64,000 bases of DNA, from assembly GCA_946800325.1 (NCBI GenBank), contig OX326960.1:33323629-33387628 (forward strand). Reading direction: 5' to 3'. How positions within the stretch are numbered: position 1 is the first letter of the stretch; every line of letters begins with the position of its first letter. This stretch comes from Luzula sylvatica. Its lineage: Eukaryota > Streptophyta > Magnoliopsida > Poales > Juncaceae. A model generated the notes under the pieces. It saw only the letters and a program-made list of their open reading frames with translations, ran no database searches and was not told the origin of the DNA. Made by a program: the position numbers and the translations under genes. Shown here one piece after another: positions 51,701-62,213 of this stretch.

Positions 51701-53297
51701 GCACCAAATTTTACAAACGCTAAGAAAGTTTGTTTTTCGATTCATAACAATCTTTTAATGCTCATAGGAGCCCAAATAGCGTGTTTTCAGATGGTTTGGA
51801 TCGAATATTTTACAACGTAACTTTTCACCAAATTGTACGAACACTAAGAAAGTTTTATTTTCGATTCATAGCAATCTTTTTACGCTTTGACGTGTTCAAA
51901 TAACTTGTTTTTAGACCATTTCTGTCGTATCTTTTACTACATAATTTTTCACCAAATTTTACAAATACAAAGAAAGTTTTTTTTTATGATTCATAACAAT
52001 CTTTTGATGCTATGAGAAACCTAAATAACATGTTTTTGAGATGGTTTGGATCAAATCTTTTACTACGTAACTTTTCACCAAATTGTACAAATACTAAGAA
52101 AGCTTTCTTTTCGATTCATAGTAATCCTTTTATGCTTTGAGGAGTTCAAATAACGTGTTTTTAGACCATTTTGTATCGTATCTTTTATTATATAACTTCT
52201 CACCAAATTTTACAAACACTAAGAAATTTTGTTTTTCGATTCATAACAATCTTTTAATGCATTGAGGAGCCTAAATAATGTGCTTTTGAGATGGTTTGGA
52301 ACGAATCTTTTACTACGTAAAGTTTCACCAAACTTTACAAACACTAAGAAAGTTTTCTTTTCGATTCAAAGCAATCTTTTTATGCTTTGAGAAGTTCAAA
52401 TAACGTGTTTTTAGACCATTTGTATCGTATCTTTTACTACATAACTTTTCACCAGGTTTTACAAACACTAAGAAATTTTGTTTTACGATTCATAACAATC
52501 TTTTATGCTATGAGGAGCCGAAATAACATGTTTTTTAGATTGTTTGGATCGAATATTTTACAACGTAAGTTTTCACCAAATTGTACAAACACTAAGAAAG
52601 TTTTCTTTTCGATTCATAGCAATCCTTTTATGCTTTGAGGAGTTCAAATAACGTGTTTTTAGACCATTTTGTATCGTATCTTTTATGACATAACTTTTCA
52701 CCAAATTTTTCAAACACTAAGAAAGTTTGTTTTTCGATTCATAACAATCTTTTAATGCATTGAGGAGCCTCAATAATGTGCTTTTGAGATGGTTTGGAAC
52801 GAATCTTTTACTACGTAAAGTTTCACCAAAATTTACAAACACTAAGAAAGTTTTCTTTTCGATTCAAAGCAATCTTTTTATGCTTTGAGAAGTTCAAATA
52901 ACGTGTTTTTGGACCATTTGTATCGTATTTTTTACTACATAACTTTTCACCAAGTTTTGCAAACACTAAGAAAGTTTGTTTTTCGATTCATTACAATCTT
53001 TTAATGCTTTGACGAGCCTAAATAATGTGTTTTTGAGATGGTTTGGATCGAATCTTTTAGTTTGTAACTTTTCACCAAACTTTTCAAACACTAAGAAAGT
53101 TTGTTTTATGATTCATAACAATCTTTTTATGCTATGAGGAGCCTAAATAACATGATTTAGAGATTGTTTGTATCGAATCTTTTACATCGTGACATTTCAC
53201 CCAATTGTATCGAATCTAAATAACATGATTCATAGCAATCTTTTTACGCTTTGAGGAGTTCAAATAATGTGTTTTTAGACCATTTGTATCGTCTAAC
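39741..53297. repeat. Satellite array, block 3 (main block)
   Basis: About 110 further monomers of the A/B satellite. Local higher-order structure is visible: a unit of about 995 bp (eight monomers) repeats at least three times, with equivalent points at 49425, 50421 and 51416. The last monomers (about 53150-53297) are scrambled before the junction with retrotransposon sequence. Confidence 0.95.
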
Positions 53298-53597
53298 TTC
53301 GAGTTCTAGTTTGGATGCGGGAGAAAATTCAGGTCTAGGTAACGATTTTATGCCAAATAAAGAGTTAGTACGTACCTCATAACTTTTGTCATGTGTCGAG
53401 CTTAGAGTGGGAGAGGAAGGTTCTGCGTCTACAACTATGGGCTGGTGGTGTGTCGAAGTTAGACCTCGTTCAATACGGAGAGAGTGAATGGCTGCTTCCA
53501 CCGCGCTCATGGGATTAAATTCAGCCATTAGATCGTAAGGTACAAGTTTATCCTTAATAAATTTAAGAGATGGTCAGTACCCTGCTCTGATACCAAT
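53298..53597 (-). pseudogene. Truncated gag 5' end and leader of an adjacent copia unit
   Basis: This 300-bp stretch matches 61914-62213 (offset exactly 8616): the leader, primer-binding site and first 77 or so codons of gag. At 53297/53298 the gag frame runs into satellite DNA, creating a chimeric ORF (53244-53528). It is the remnant of a second unit that shared the LTR at 53598-55005. Confidence 0.92.
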
Positions 53598-55005
53598 TGT
53601 TGGTTAATTCTAACCTAGAGGGGGGTAAATTTGGCAATCTAGCTTACACTTAGTTTAGATTTAAACGTAATTTACGGTGCGGAATAAATAATAATTTAGA
53701 TGATAGAGATGATACCGTACAAACACTTTAACACAAGATGTTTGTTTACGAAGTTCGGTAGGTGGTTGCTTTGTAGCTTTAACTCACCCTTTACTCGCTT
53801 AATTGACCGACTCAATTATTTGCGAGTACCTACGTCTCCGGGAATGCCTTGTGCCTCTTTTTGGCTTTCGATTGAATTCCAACTCAACTCGATTACAAGG
53901 ATTTGCCTAGATCGATTTACACGCTTCTATCGATCTATAGCTAAGGCTCTTTACACTTTGTTGCACTAGCCTATTACACTTTTTCACTAATCGAGCTACA
54001 ACGTGATCGGTCACGTGAGTGGGATACGATTAGTGGAGAATATCGAAAGTAGATCAACGATCTAAAGAGGGTTTCTCAAGCTATCAATGGATATAGATAA
54101 TCACAGCTTAGGGTTTCTCTCTTTTTAGGTTTGAATGTTTGAAAGTGAAGAAGTGGGAGAGAGAGACCCATGAAGGATTCTATTTATACTCTCTATAGAA
54201 ATCCTTCAGAAAACTTGTAGTGCGTTCGAACGCATAAAGTCCGTTCAGAACGCACTTGTAGTTTGCACTAGCCGTTTCAAAATAACGTGCAAGTACATCT
54301 TGGGTCCGTTCGAACGGACAATGTCCGTTCGTAACGGACTCAATTATACATAGCATTTTGCATTCACAGGAACAAGAGTCCGTTCAACGCACTGAAAAGT
54401 GGGTGAACGGATTCCAGGTTGTTCGTTCGAACGCACATGTGTGTTCGTTCGAACGCACACATCCCTGTTACATTTTTCCGTTCACAGGAAGGATTGTCCG
54501 TTCAACGCACTCAGAAGGTGGGTGAACGGATTCTAATTGTCCGTTCGAACGGACATGATTGTTCGTTCGAACGCACACATCCCTGTGACACGTTTGGTTC
54601 TAATCAAGGTTTAAAGTTTTGATATGTGGCAAGTCCGTTCTGAACGGACTTTGAGTTCGTTCAGAACGCACTTCCTGCTTGACTGAACTCTTTGTTATTT
54701 TGAACATGATTTTACTTGAGTTCTACTAGGTTTGTACCTATGGTTTATTTGTGGCGTATCCCACTCACGGAAGGCTTCAACATCTTGATTCTTGATGTAT
54801 TCCAATGGCCTTCCTTGTGTTCTTCTTTTCTTGTTTATCTTGAGACTTCATGTCCTGATTCTTGATGTAATCCAATGAAATCCTCCTTCACAAGTCCTCC
54901 TTCATCTTCGTATCGTACCTATGTTATCCTGCACTTTTCTGGATGTATACATTAGTAATGACAGTGTTTTGAAATAATCAAACTATCAGGAAATTTGAAC
55001 CAACA
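53598..55005 (-). mobile_element. Copia LTR (3' LTR of the complete unit)
   Basis: The 1408-bp LTR has termini TGTTGGTT...AACCAACA read on the minus strand. The minus-strand TATA box is TATAAATA (54181-54188). A cluster of palindromic words lies upstream of it at 54219-54671. It pairs with the LTR at 62214-63621; the only difference I noticed is a (54362) versus g (62978), indicating very recent activity. Confidence 0.93.
54219..54671. promoter_or_regulatory. Palindrome cluster in the LTR U3
   Basis: More than ten words such as GTCCGTTCGAACGGAC, GTGCGTTCGAACGCAC and variants with TTCGTAACGG or TTCTGAACGG lie immediately upstream of the LTR TATA box. Part of the block is internally duplicated (about 54368-54480 versus 54482-54590). 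The same cluster is in the other LTR at 62835-63287. Confidence 0.9.
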
Positions 55006-55170
55006 AACTCCCCCTTTTGATTAATTTCAAAACACTGTCGGTTTGGAGAGTTTCACCATTTAGTTGAGAACTTTCCGTACGATCGTTTCTCCCCCATTTT
55101 GAAAGAGATCAAAAGGGCCAATGAGACTTCATCAACGGAAGGCTCCCCCTAAATGCGAGCTCCCCCTCAA
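55006..55170 (-). other. Polypurine tract and upstream PPT-like repeats
   Basis: On the minus strand AAAAGGGGGAG (55008-55018) ends 2 bp from the LTR, the expected plus-strand priming site. Three more GGGGGAG motifs follow at about 55089-55097, 55143-55150 and 55161-55168. Multiple PPT-like motifs are a known Sirevirus trait. Confidence 0.8.
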
Positions 55171-55565
55171 AGAATGAATTGATGAATGTATGAGCTCGTA
55201 AATATGATCAAATTCTTTTGTTTTGAATGATGACAATCTTTTCAAATTTAGCAGATTTAAGGAAAATAAAACAATTTTTGTGTGTGTGTGCGTTCCGAAC
55301 GGAAAAAGTGGTGCGTTCGAACGCACTTGCATATGGACTGATAGGTTATATGAAAAAAAAATCAAAATAGATGCAACAGTTGATAATACTCAGACTGACA
55401 CTAAAGCAAATTTATTCAGTTCAAGGCATGACACATGCCGATACAAACACACACATAACATACGCTGTTCAGCGATACAAACCCAACAAACGCAATTTCT
55501 CACACACACGCATGTCATATAAAAATAAACACGACAACACAACACACTTATGACACCGCCGGTGA

Positions 55566-57275
55566 TTACATCTCGTTGGGACCGGGGTAAGGGTTCGGGT
55601 CGGGATGATAGCTTGGACCGGACGCAAAGAAGTCGTCGACGTTGAATGTTCCCGAATGGGACTCCGACGGATTCGCGGTGGGATGAGATGGAGGAGGAGG
55701 ATTGTCTTGTTCTCGAGGTTCCGGGTAGGACCCGAAACGGTTTTCAAGATGACCGGAAAGGTCGGAAAATTGACGTTCTACCCTCTCGAGCATCCTTGTC
55801 TCGGAAACTTGCATGCCCTCTCGAATTTCATTTCGAATCCCTCGTTCATGTCGCTCCATACGCTTATTCATTGCCTCTAACAACGACGTTATGTGAGCGA
55901 ACCGCCTTTCGTCCCTTTCCATCGGGACGTTCGAACTTCTTACACTCTCCCTCCTCTCACGTGTTCGAGCCTGGTTTTCACTGCCCTGGTCGGATTGAGC
56001 GTCACCCTCCAACCAACGGGTAGGATTTGGAGGAAGGTGGAACGCTCCCTCTTCATCTGGGTGATCGATAATCCATTCATGAGCTTGTGCCGAATACCGA
56101 AACCTTTGACGCAGAAGGTTTAATTTTGACGCGAGGTTGATCGGTGGTTCAGGTCGGAAATCCCAATCTTCCACCGGGATCGAGACTCCTTGGAGGTTCA
56201 ACATTCGAGCGATCAACGTTCCGTAGGGTAACGATGCATTCCTTAGGTTCATGGCGCTTTCCATGTGGCTTAATATGAGATAAGGCACATGGACGGGTAG
56301 TTGGTCCTCGTACCACATGCGATATAAAAACAAGATATTTCGATCTTCGAGGTTTGCTCTCAATTTTGCAACAGGAGCGAGAATGTTATTACCAATTATC
56401 CAGACGAATTTTTCAGGAGCGGCCAAGTGTGACACTGCTGATTGTGATGCGTATCTATTCGTGACCACTTTCTTCATGGTTTCGAACCCTTCGGTTTCAA
56501 TTTTCCCCCAGCGGTCGTTGTACACCTTCTCTCCATCATCTTTGAGCCCGAACAAGTCGCACAAATTCTGCACCGAGATTACGACTTCCTCACCGAGAAT
56601 AAAAGAGGTTCTCTTATCTTGGGCATGATCGAAAATGGCGTTTGCATAGAATAGCCGAGTGATGATCTCATACGACCTCTCGTTGAGACGCGCAAGGTTT
56701 GGAAATCCCCATTTTCGCTCGATTTCCTCGATCTTGTCGGAAAGAATAGAACAATTTCGTGGAAACTCGTAATAGTAAGATTTTGAGAGGGGTCTCCTTA
56801 CCACAACGCTATTGAAGAGGAGTCTGGCTTCCGGATTTCGAAAGAGATAATCGTTATTCGGATTGGTGAAATCGTAATCTGCTTGCATTCGTGCGCTGTG
56901 ATTAGGCCTGTTGGCTGGCGTGCCCCTCTTCATGCGGACAATCGATGGAGGCGGTGGTATTTCTTGAGCTTTCGAGCTTTCTCCTGTTCTCTTCTTTTCC
57001 TTGGATTTCCCTTTTGATATGAGGCTTCGATTGGCATCCATGAAATCAAGCTTTTGAGAGAGAAGAGAAGGAGTTTTTGAAAGAGAGAGAAATGGTTCAA
57101 ACGAATGAGTTTTTGAAGGAGCTTTTGAGAGAGAAGATAAGGGCAAGGGTTTTAAGAATGTAAATCGTGTCCCTTTAAGTCTCTTCGTACGAGAAGATGA
57201 ACCATCGTGTCCATTGATGAGGGTCGGTTGCATGCAGATGGAGAGTAAATACGACGAGTCCGTTCGAACGGACAT
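55566..57275 (-). CDS. Additional retrotransposon ORF, putative plant transposon protein domain
   Basis: A 569-codon sense ORF lies between the end of pol (57670) and the 3' LTR, with an internal ATG at 57041 (491 aa) that may be the real start, since the first 78 residues read through palindromic repeats and look non-coding. Residues about 140-370 show the pattern of plant proteins annotated as 'putative plant transposon protein': an early FxxxEAR segment, LFYANAIF, GEEVVISVQNLCDLFGL, LFLYRMWYEDQLPVHVPYLIL and LPYGTLIARML. The C-terminal third is acidic/charged and rich in Arg/Glu (likely coiled coil, about 450-515), ending Pro/Ser-rich. No membrane segment suggests an envelope protein. It is open and intact, unlike decayed neighbours. 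The function is unknown; it was probably captured from another transposon or host gene. The domain call is from memory of the pattern. Confidence 0.7.
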   Translation of the reverse strand: MSVRTDSSYLLSICMQPTLINGHDGSSSRTKRLKGTRFTFLKPLPLSSLSKAPSKTHSFEPFLSLSKTPSLLSQKLDFMDANRSLISKGKSKEKKRTGESSKAQEIPPPPSIVRMKRGTPANRPNHSARMQADYDFTNPNNDYLFRNPEARLLFNSVVVRRPLSKSYYYEFPRNCSILSDKIEEIERKWGFPNLARLNERSYEIITRLFYANAIFDHAQDKRTSFILGEEVVISVQNLCDLFGLKDDGEKVYNDRWGKIETEGFETMKKVVTNRYASQSAVSHLAAPEKFVWIIGNNILAPVAKLRANLEDRNILFLYRMWYEDQLPVHVPYLILSHMESAMNLRNASLPYGTLIARMLNLQGVSIPVEDWDFRPEPPINLASKLNLLRQRFRYSAQAHEWIIDHPDEEGAFHLPPNPTRWLEGDAQSDQGSENQARTRERRESVRSSNVPMERDERRFAHITSLLEAMNKRMERHERGIRNEIREGMQVSETRMLERVERQFSDLSGHLENRFGSYPEPREQDNPPPPSHPTANPSESHSGTFNVDDFFASGPSYHPDPNPYPGPNEM

Positions 57276-57545
57276 TCATGTGTGTTCGAACGCACACGCT
57301 TCTGGGTAAAAGGCGCCATTGTTTGGGTTTGAGTTGCAGGTGAGAGGTCTTTGAGTTCGTTCGAACACACTTGCAACTGTTGGGAAAGGCGCCATAATAT
57401 GAAAAGCCGTCATAATCATACATTTCATCTGTCCGTTCAGAACGCACTGTTTGTTCGTTCGAACGGACTTGAGTCTGTTAGGATGGTATTTGTTGACTTC
57501 ATTTGTCCGTTCCGAACGCACTCTTTTGTTCGTTCGAACGGACTA
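57256..57545. promoter_or_regulatory. Palindrome cluster between pol and the additional ORF
   Basis: Several copies of GTCCGTTCGAACGGAC-type and CGTTCGAACGCAC-type words, the same as in the LTR U3, immediately upstream (minus strand) of the additional ORF. Confidence 0.85.
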
Positions 57546-57669
57546 GATACTGAGCTGAGACCCGGATTTATTGACCCAAAACACTGACCCTAGTTCAACA
57601 ACTCTATTTGTTCTTATGATTATACAGTTATGATGTAGCTACATGAGACTAGACCCAATATGCTGAATT

Positions 57670-60600
57670 TTAATTCTTGAGAGATAACATACCTAGCTTT
57701 AGTCGTAGATCGGAGAAAGGAGCAAATGGCAACGGTTTTTTGAAGATGTCGGCAATTTGATTTTGAGTCTCTATCCATTCGAGTTTGACATCGCCTTTTT
57801 CCACGTGATCCCGAATGAAGTGGTGACGTATGTCGATATGCTTGGTTCGTGAATGGTGGACAGGGTTTTTCGAGATGCATATTGCGCTATTGTTGTCGCA
57901 CAATATGGGGATTTTACGGAAGTTCAAACCGTAGTCTCCGAGGGTTTGGTTCAACCACAGTAATTGAGCACAGCAGCTTCCTGCGGCTACATACTCGGCT
58001 TCGGCCGTCGATAAGGCTACCGAGTGTTGTTTACGACTTGACCATGATACAAGTAAACCTCCCAAAAATTGGCATGTACCGCTCGTGCTTTTTCGATCAA
58101 CTCGGGATCCGGCAAAATCCGCATCAGTATATCCTACTAGGTTTAGGTTCCCACTATGCCCGTACCATATCCCAAGTTCAATTGTACCTTTTAAATAACG
58201 AAATATGCGTTTTACGGCCGTGTAATGTGATACCTTGGGGTTAGCTTGAAATCTAGCGCACAAGCATACGGCGAACATGATGTCGGGACGACTCGCCGTT
58301 AGATAAAGAAGGCTCCCGATCATTCCTCTATAGGACGTAATGTCGAACGATTCGCCCTCTTCATCCGCATCCAATTTTGATTCCTTTGCCATTGGAGTGT
58401 CACTCGTTTTAGTTTGGTCCAACTCGAATCTCTTTAATAATTCGCGAGTGTACTTTGATTGGTTGACGAAAATTCCTTCACTTGATTGTGTGACTTGAAG
58501 ACCCAAGAAGAATTTTAACTCTCCCATCATACTCATGGCAAATTCACTGTGCATAAGAATAGAGAATTCTTCGGCAAGAGCCGCATCACTTGATCCAAAA
58601 ATAATATCATCTACGTAAATTTGAACAAGTAAAATGGATACTCCCTTTTTACGTGTGAAGAGGGTGGTGTCGATTATACCTCTCACGAAACCATTTGAGG
58701 TGAGAAATGAGGATAGTCGATCGTACCATGCTCGTGGGGCTTGTTTCAATCCGTATAGGGCTTTTGAGAGTTTGCACACGTAATCGGGGAATTTAGGATC
58801 CTTAAATCCCGGTGGTTGCTCAACGTAGACTTCTTCTTCGATTTCACCATTAAGAAATGCACTCTTGACGTCCATTTGAAATAGTGTAAACCCCTCAATA
58901 GCGGCGTAAGCTAGGAGGAGTCGTATCGCTTCTAGACGAGCCACTGGAGCAAAGGTTTCTTCGAAATCGATCCCTTCTTGTTGTTTAAATCCTTGAGCGA
59001 CGAGTCTCGCCTTGTTTCGTACCACGTTTCCGTGTTCATCAAGTTTATTTCGAAAGATCCATCGAGTCCCAATGATCGAACGATTCATGGGTTTTGGAAC
59101 CAACATCCAAACTTGATTTCTTTCAAATTGTTCCAATTCTTCTTGCATTGCGATAATCCAATCTTCGTCTAGATTGGCTTCCTTGAAGGATTTTGGCTCG
59201 GTGTGAGAAAGATATGCGCAATGAGCTACGTAGTTGTGGACACGAGACCGAGTTCGTACACCTTCTCGGGGATCTCCAACAACGTTTGTGAGAGGATGGT
59301 GGGGTACTTCTCGGAGAACCTCGGGTATTTGGTAAGGAGTTTCACTCTCTTCTTCCTCTTCCTCCTGTTCTTCCTCTTCTGGAGGATCATTGTTTTCTCT
59401 CTGAGGTTCATCAAGAGTTATGTCGATGTGTTGATATTCCAGCTCGGCTTGTTTTCTCGGTGATTTAGCAATTGTTTCCGTGACTTCACCTACATTTAAG
59501 CTACCTTTCTCGGCTTCCTTTTTAGTTTCATCAAAATGTACGTGAACGGATTCACATACGACTCGTGTTGATCGTATGTAAACTCGGTATGCTTTACTTG
59601 TACTTGAGTAACCGACAAATATTCCTTCAATGGATTTTGGATCGAGTTTGTCTCGATTACTCAATTCATCCAAGATATAGCATTTGCATCCAAATACTCT
59701 CATGTAAGAGACATTTGGATTTCCCCCATACCATAGCTCATATGGCGTCTTCTTCAAAATAGGCCTTAAGCTAACCCTATTCACCACATGACATGCGGTG
59801 TTAGTGGCTTCGGCCCAAAGGTATTTTGGAGAAGGATGCTCACTTAGCATGGTACGGACAAGTTCAATTAACGTTCGATTTTTACGTTCAACCACACCAT
59901 TTTGTTGAGGTGTGCGAGGAGCGGAAAATTCGCGTATATATCCCTTTTTATGACAAAATTCATCAAATTTTGCATTTCGAAATTCACCTCCATTGTCACT
60001 TCGAATGGTGACAATTGAGGTGCCTTTTTCATTTTCAACGAGAGTACAAAATTTGATGAAGTTGTCACACGTTTCACTTTTATGAAGTAAATAATGTATC
60101 CAGGTGAAACGTGAATAATCATCCACAATAACAAACATATACCTTTTATTACCTATGCTTGTAACGCTCATTGGTCCGCAAAGATCAAGATGGATGAGTT
60201 GAAGAGGTCGATTCGTGGTGACCATGTTCTTTGATTTGAACCCGGACGATCTCGTGTGCTTACCTTTTTCACACGCATCGCATAATCCTTCTAGTTCAAG
60301 TTTATGTGAGGGAAGTCCTCTAACTAATTGCTTTTTGGACAACCTATGTATAGTTTTCATGCAAATGTGACCTAACCGTCTATGCCATAATCGAGATACT
60401 GATTCTGATACAGTGAGACAATGGATTCCCGGCACGAATGATTCGAAATCAAAGTAGTATAGATTTTCGTGTCGGGTTCCTTTGCATACCGTGGTATTGT
60501 CTTTCATTCGATCAATCAAGCATGAGAATTGATCGAATTTCACACAATATCCGGCATCACACAATTGGCTTATGCTAATTAAATTATGTTTAAGTCCAGT

Positions 60601-60807
60601 TACAAGATAGACATTCTCTAAAGTCCAATTTGAGGTACCTATAGAACCGATACCGATAATTTTACCTTTTTGATTTCCTCCGAAGGTAACGTCTCCTCCC
60701 TTGAACGGTTCGAGAGATTTGAACATCTCTCGATCCCAAGTCATATGTCTAGAACAACCACTATCTAGACACCATTTTGATGACTTTGTTCTGGAAGTTA
60801 GGCCCAT
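57670..60807 (-). CDS. pol: Copia pol: protease, integrase, reverse transcriptase, RNase H
   Basis: A single intact ORF of 1045 aa in the Ty1/copia order. The aspartic protease has DSGCS at 15-19. The integrase zinc finger uses His142, His147, Cys177 and Cys180; the integrase catalytic triad is Asp208, Asp271 and Glu307. A Glu-rich linker (about 477-489) follows. The reverse transcriptase (about 565-810) carries YVDD at 731-734. RNase H carries Asp895, Glu936, Asp971 and Asp1020. All catalytic residues I can place are present, so it appears functional. The ORF is in a different frame from gag (shift of 2) and begins directly after a 3' splice-site-like TATAG, so splicing may supply the gag-pol fusion. 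Together with LTR features it suggests a Sirevirus-like lineage. Confidence 0.95.
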   Translation of the reverse strand: MGLTSRTKSSKWCLDSGCSRHMTWDREMFKSLEPFKGGDVTFGGNQKGKIIGIGSIGTSNWTLENVYLVTGLKHNLISISQLCDAGYCVKFDQFSCLIDRMKDNTTVCKGTRHENLYYFDFESFVPGIHCLTVSESVSRLWHRRLGHICMKTIHRLSKKQLVRGLPSHKLELEGLCDACEKGKHTRSSGFKSKNMVTTNRPLQLIHLDLCGPMSVTSIGNKRYMFVIVDDYSRFTWIHYLLHKSETCDNFIKFCTLVENEKGTSIVTIRSDNGGEFRNAKFDEFCHKKGYIREFSAPRTPQQNGVVERKNRTLIELVRTMLSEHPSPKYLWAEATNTACHVVNRVSLRPILKKTPYELWYGGNPNVSYMRVFGCKCYILDELSNRDKLDPKSIEGIFVGYSSTSKAYRVYIRSTRVVCESVHVHFDETKKEAEKGSLNVGEVTETIAKSPRKQAELEYQHIDITLDEPQRENNDPPEEEEQEEEEEESETPYQIPEVLREVPHHPLTNVVGDPREGVRTRSRVHNYVAHCAYLSHTEPKSFKEANLDEDWIIAMQEELEQFERNQVWMLVPKPMNRSIIGTRWIFRNKLDEHGNVVRNKARLVAQGFKQQEGIDFEETFAPVARLEAIRLLLAYAAIEGFTLFQMDVKSAFLNGEIEEEVYVEQPPGFKDPKFPDYVCKLSKALYGLKQAPRAWYDRLSSFLTSNGFVRGIIDTTLFTRKKGVSILLVQIYVDDIIFGSSDAALAEEFSILMHSEFAMSMMGELKFFLGLQVTQSSEGIFVNQSKYTRELLKRFELDQTKTSDTPMAKESKLDADEEGESFDITSYRGMIGSLLYLTASRPDIMFAVCLCARFQANPKVSHYTAVKRIFRYLKGTIELGIWYGHSGNLNLVGYTDADFAGSRVDRKSTSGTCQFLGGLLVSWSSRKQHSVALSTAEAEYVAAGSCCAQLLWLNQTLGDYGLNFRKIPILCDNNSAICISKNPVHHSRTKHIDIRHHFIRDHVEKGDVKLEWIETQNQIADIFKKPLPFAPFSDLRLKLGMLSLKN

Positions 60808-60944
60808 CTATAAGAAATTCATATTAGTTAAACCAAAAATTGAAATTGACTAATATGAATTCTTACTAACTATACTCCCCCTAAATATTTGGCTTATGGT
60901 ATGGTATACTAGGGAGTATAGTGTCTCAAGTTAGGGTTTTACAC
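60808..60944 (-). other. Possible intron joining gag to pol
   Basis: On the minus strand GT (60944-60943) and AG (60809-60808) bound 137 nt of AT-rich sequence with a CTAAT branch-like word about 25 nt before the AG. Removing it replaces the gag stop and joins gag codon AGG in frame to the pol ATG. This is inference; no transcript evidence is available. Confidence 0.45.
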
Positions 60945-62144
60945 CCTAGGGGGTCCTATACCGAAAAAGGTAGAGGAACCCATTGAGTGACGATCTTTAC
61001 GCATCCACATGACGTTTGGTGCCACTTTTGGATTGCGAAGATTACACCCGGTTGAGACATGACCGATTTTGCAACAAGAGTTACAGAATGCTACAGTGGG
61101 TTTGTTTATGGTTGAGGAACTCTTCACAAAGTAATTAGAGAGTTGACTTGGATTACTTCTCTTAGGAGTTATCGATTTTGGCATTTGATAAAATTCATTT
61201 GATTGAAATTTGTTTGGTTTAAATCGATTTGGTTTAAGTTGATTGTATGCGTTTGTGTAATGTTTGGGAGACCCTTTTTGATATAATGCCTCGGTGTGGT
61301 TTGTCACTTCATAGAAATAACCATTTGGTCCCCGTTTGAATAAACAATCGGTTCTTCCCAAATTTTTACGTCTAGGTTGTGAATTTTGTGAGACATGATT
61401 GTTCCTATAGTTATTATTAACATTGTTAAGTTGTTCCTTTTTCACATTTTTCTTTGTGTTGTTATCATGGTATATGAAAGCACTTCCATGACTACTAGAT
61501 TTATTGTTCTCCCCTTTGGATTTGTGATTTTTGGATATGGAACAGTCGGGTTTATTACCGTTAATTTTCTTATATCCTAAACCGGATTTATCATTGGGCT
61601 TTTGTCCCGTTAATGACGATTTTAAGACATCATCAAATGAAGGGGGACTCAATGCAATAATTGCACATGCCCTCTTCAAGGACTCATTCTCAACTTTCAT
61701 AGTTTGAATTTCGACTTTTAAATGAGAAATCTCACATTTCAGGGTTTGACATTCACATTTTGAAAATCCTTTAAATTCATTTATTTGAGTTTTGTATGCC
61801 AAGATGGATAGCTCAAGAGAAGCTACCTTATCCTTGAGAGCTTGTGTGGGGCTTTCAAGTTTACCCTCATTTAGTTGAGAGTTCCCTTCATCCCTAAGAA
61901 ACTCGTCACAAGATTCGAGTTCTAGTTTGGATGCGGGAGAAAATTCAGGTCTAGGTAACGATTTTATGCCAAATAAAGAGTTAGTACGTACCTCATAACT
62001 TTTGTCATGTGTCGAGCTTAGAGTGGGAGAGGAAGGTTCTGCGTCTACAACTATGGGCTGGTGGTGTGTCGAAGTTAGACCTCGTTCAATACGGAGAGAG
62101 TGAATGGCTGCTTCCACCGCGCTCATGGGATTAAATTCAGCCAT
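60939..62144 (-). CDS. gag: Copia gag-like protein, apparently lacking the capsid domain
   Basis: 401 aa, starting 69 bp after the LTR end. Visible parts are a polar N-terminus, a coiled-coil-like heptad region (about 103-160), a KSGLGYKK motif, a long Asn/Lys/Ser-rich basic tract (about 195-345) and one CCHC zinc knuckle, Cys354-x2-Cys-x4-His-x4-Cys367. The coiled coil, SGLGY motif and late zinc knuckle correspond to the C-terminal half of Sirevirus gag proteins as I know them. The N-terminal copia capsid (UBN2) domain with its usual W-rich pattern is not seen anywhere in this unit. If correct, this gag cannot build particles alone and the element would need capsid in trans. The 5' end is duplicated at 53298-53528. 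Confidence 0.75.
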   Translation of the reverse strand: MAEFNPMSAVEAAIHSLRIERGLTSTHHQPIVVDAEPSSPTLSSTHDKSYEVRTNSLFGIKSLPRPEFSPASKLELESCDEFLRDEGNSQLNEGKLESPTQALKDKVASLELSILAYKTQINEFKGFSKCECQTLKCEISHLKVEIQTMKVENESLKRACAIIALSPPSFDDVLKSSLTGQKPNDKSGLGYKKINGNKPDCSISKNHKSKGENNKSSSHGSAFIYHDNNTKKNVKKEQLNNVNNNYRNNHVSQNSQPRRKNLGRTDCLFKRGPNGYFYEVTNHTEALYQKGSPKHYTNAYNQLKPNRFKPNKFQSNEFYQMPKSITPKRSNPSQLSNYFVKSSSTINKPTVAFCNSCCKIGHVSTGCNLRNPKVAPNVMWMRKDRHSMGSSTFFGIGPPRV

Positions 62145-62195
62145 TAGATCGTAAGGTACAAGTTTATCCTTAATAAATTTAAGAGATGGTCAGTA

Positions 62196-62211
62196 CCCTG
62201 CTCTGATACCA
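62196..62211 (-). other. Primer-binding site (initiator tRNA-Met)
   Basis: The minus strand reads TGGTATCAGAGCAGGG, 2 bp from the LTR end at 62214. The first 12 bases match the complement of the initiator tRNA-Met 3' end. An identical copy lies at 53580-53595. Confidence 0.9.
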
Positions 62212-62213
62212 AT

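Noticed and set aside
33779..53528. Dozens of 60-116-aa ORFs in the satellite with similar protein sequences
   Set aside because: They follow the tandem repeat, occur on both strands, and lack start context or domains; repetition of DNA explains the similarity.
55566..57275. Calling the additional ORF an envelope gene
   Set aside because: No signal peptide, transmembrane helix or coiled-coil plus membrane anchor arrangement is visible; the sequence pattern fits a plant transposon-type domain better.
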